NCBI GenBank assembly: GCA_964489835.1
Contig: CAZBBC010000218.1
Location: 1-5,395, forward strand
Reading direction: 5' to 3'
Source of the DNA: CAZBBC01 sp964489835
GTDB taxonomy: Bacteria > Calditrichota > Calditrichia > JAJRVZ01
DNA: 5,395 bases
Made by a program: the position numbers and the translations under genes
Shown: piece by piece, positions 5,346 through 5,395 of the stretch
How the letters are laid out: every line of letters begins with the position of its first letter
Numbering within the stretch: position 1 is the stretch's first letter
The notes under the pieces: generated by a model
What the model saw: only the letters and a program-made list of their open reading frames with translations
Told to the model about the DNA's origin: nothing
Database searches by the model: none

Positions 5346-5386
5346 GTTCTTTTGTCTTGATACAAAAGAACCAAAAAATCAAGGCT
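5346..5386. repeat. 10-bp hairpin repeat with loop-complementary flank
   Basis: GTTCTTTTGT (5346-5355) and ACAAAAGAAC (5362-5371) form a perfect 10-bp stem around the loop CTTGAT (5356-5361). The 3' flank CAAAAAATCAAGGCTG contains ATCAAG (5378-5383), the exact reverse complement of the loop. The hairpin plus AAAAAATCAAGGCTG matches a repeat style I recall as abundant in Bacteroidota genomes. The element may continue beyond the window edge. Confidence 0.7.
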
Positions 5387-5395
5387 GTAAAATAA

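Larger units (their letters stand above)
5088..5395. other. Upstream region of the beta-helix gene, non-coding
   Basis: This 308-bp stretch has no supported gene. It holds the ribosome binding site, an AT-rich segment (5101-5155) where the promoter should lie, a CCCCTT/AAGGGG repeat (5164-5195), about 145 bp without clear structure, and a long hairpin repeat at the window edge (5346-5386). I could not choose one promoter with confidence. ATCAAGGCT occurs twice, at 5272-5280 and 5378-5386. Confidence 0.7.

Overview
The window holds two complete genes, both on the minus strand: a transketolase (ATG at 2453, stop at 441) and a secreted right-handed parallel beta-helix protein (ATG at 5087, stop at 3393). 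About 1.7 kb of AT-rich non-coding DNA around them is unusually dense in palindromic, dispersed-type repeats. No RNA gene, transposase, CRISPR array or phage gene is visible.

The organism is probably a free-living, AT-leaning bacterium of the Bacteroidota or the wider FCB assemblage. This rests on AT-rich spacers, AGGA-type ribosome binding sites, an exported Asn/Gly-rich beta-helix protein, and repeats whose style I recall from such genomes: GTCCC-N4-GGGAC followed by AAATATTTATAG, and TTCTTTTGT-CTTGAT-ACAAAAGAA followed by AAAAAATCAAGGCTG. The taxonomy is an inference from memory.

Layout. 1-440 is non-coding downstream of transketolase: a partial GAGAGGG-type palindrome at the edge, a CGCAGAG inverted-repeat mosaic (163-246) and an ATTGC...GCAAT palindromic repeat (345-396). 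441-2453 is tkt. 2454-3392 is a 939-bp spacer. It contains an ATTCGTGG-type repeat near the tkt start, several inverted repeats, and three copies of a dimeric palindromic element in +, -, + orientation. A probable intrinsic terminator for the beta-helix gene closes the spacer. 3393-5087 is the beta-helix gene. 5088-5395 is its upstream region, with a CCCCTT/AAGGGG repeat and a 10-bp hairpin whose loop can pair with its 3' flank.

The two genes do not look functionally linked. Transketolase is a cytosolic enzyme of the non-oxidative pentose phosphate pathway, and the other product is exported. A 939-bp repeat-filled spacer and a terminator candidate separate them, so they are probably independent transcription units. 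The most interesting structure is the family of paired palindromes at 2830-3330. It resembles a BIME/REP-type mosaic, with fixed 52-53 bp periodicity, one invariant palindrome and one loop-variable palindrome per unit.
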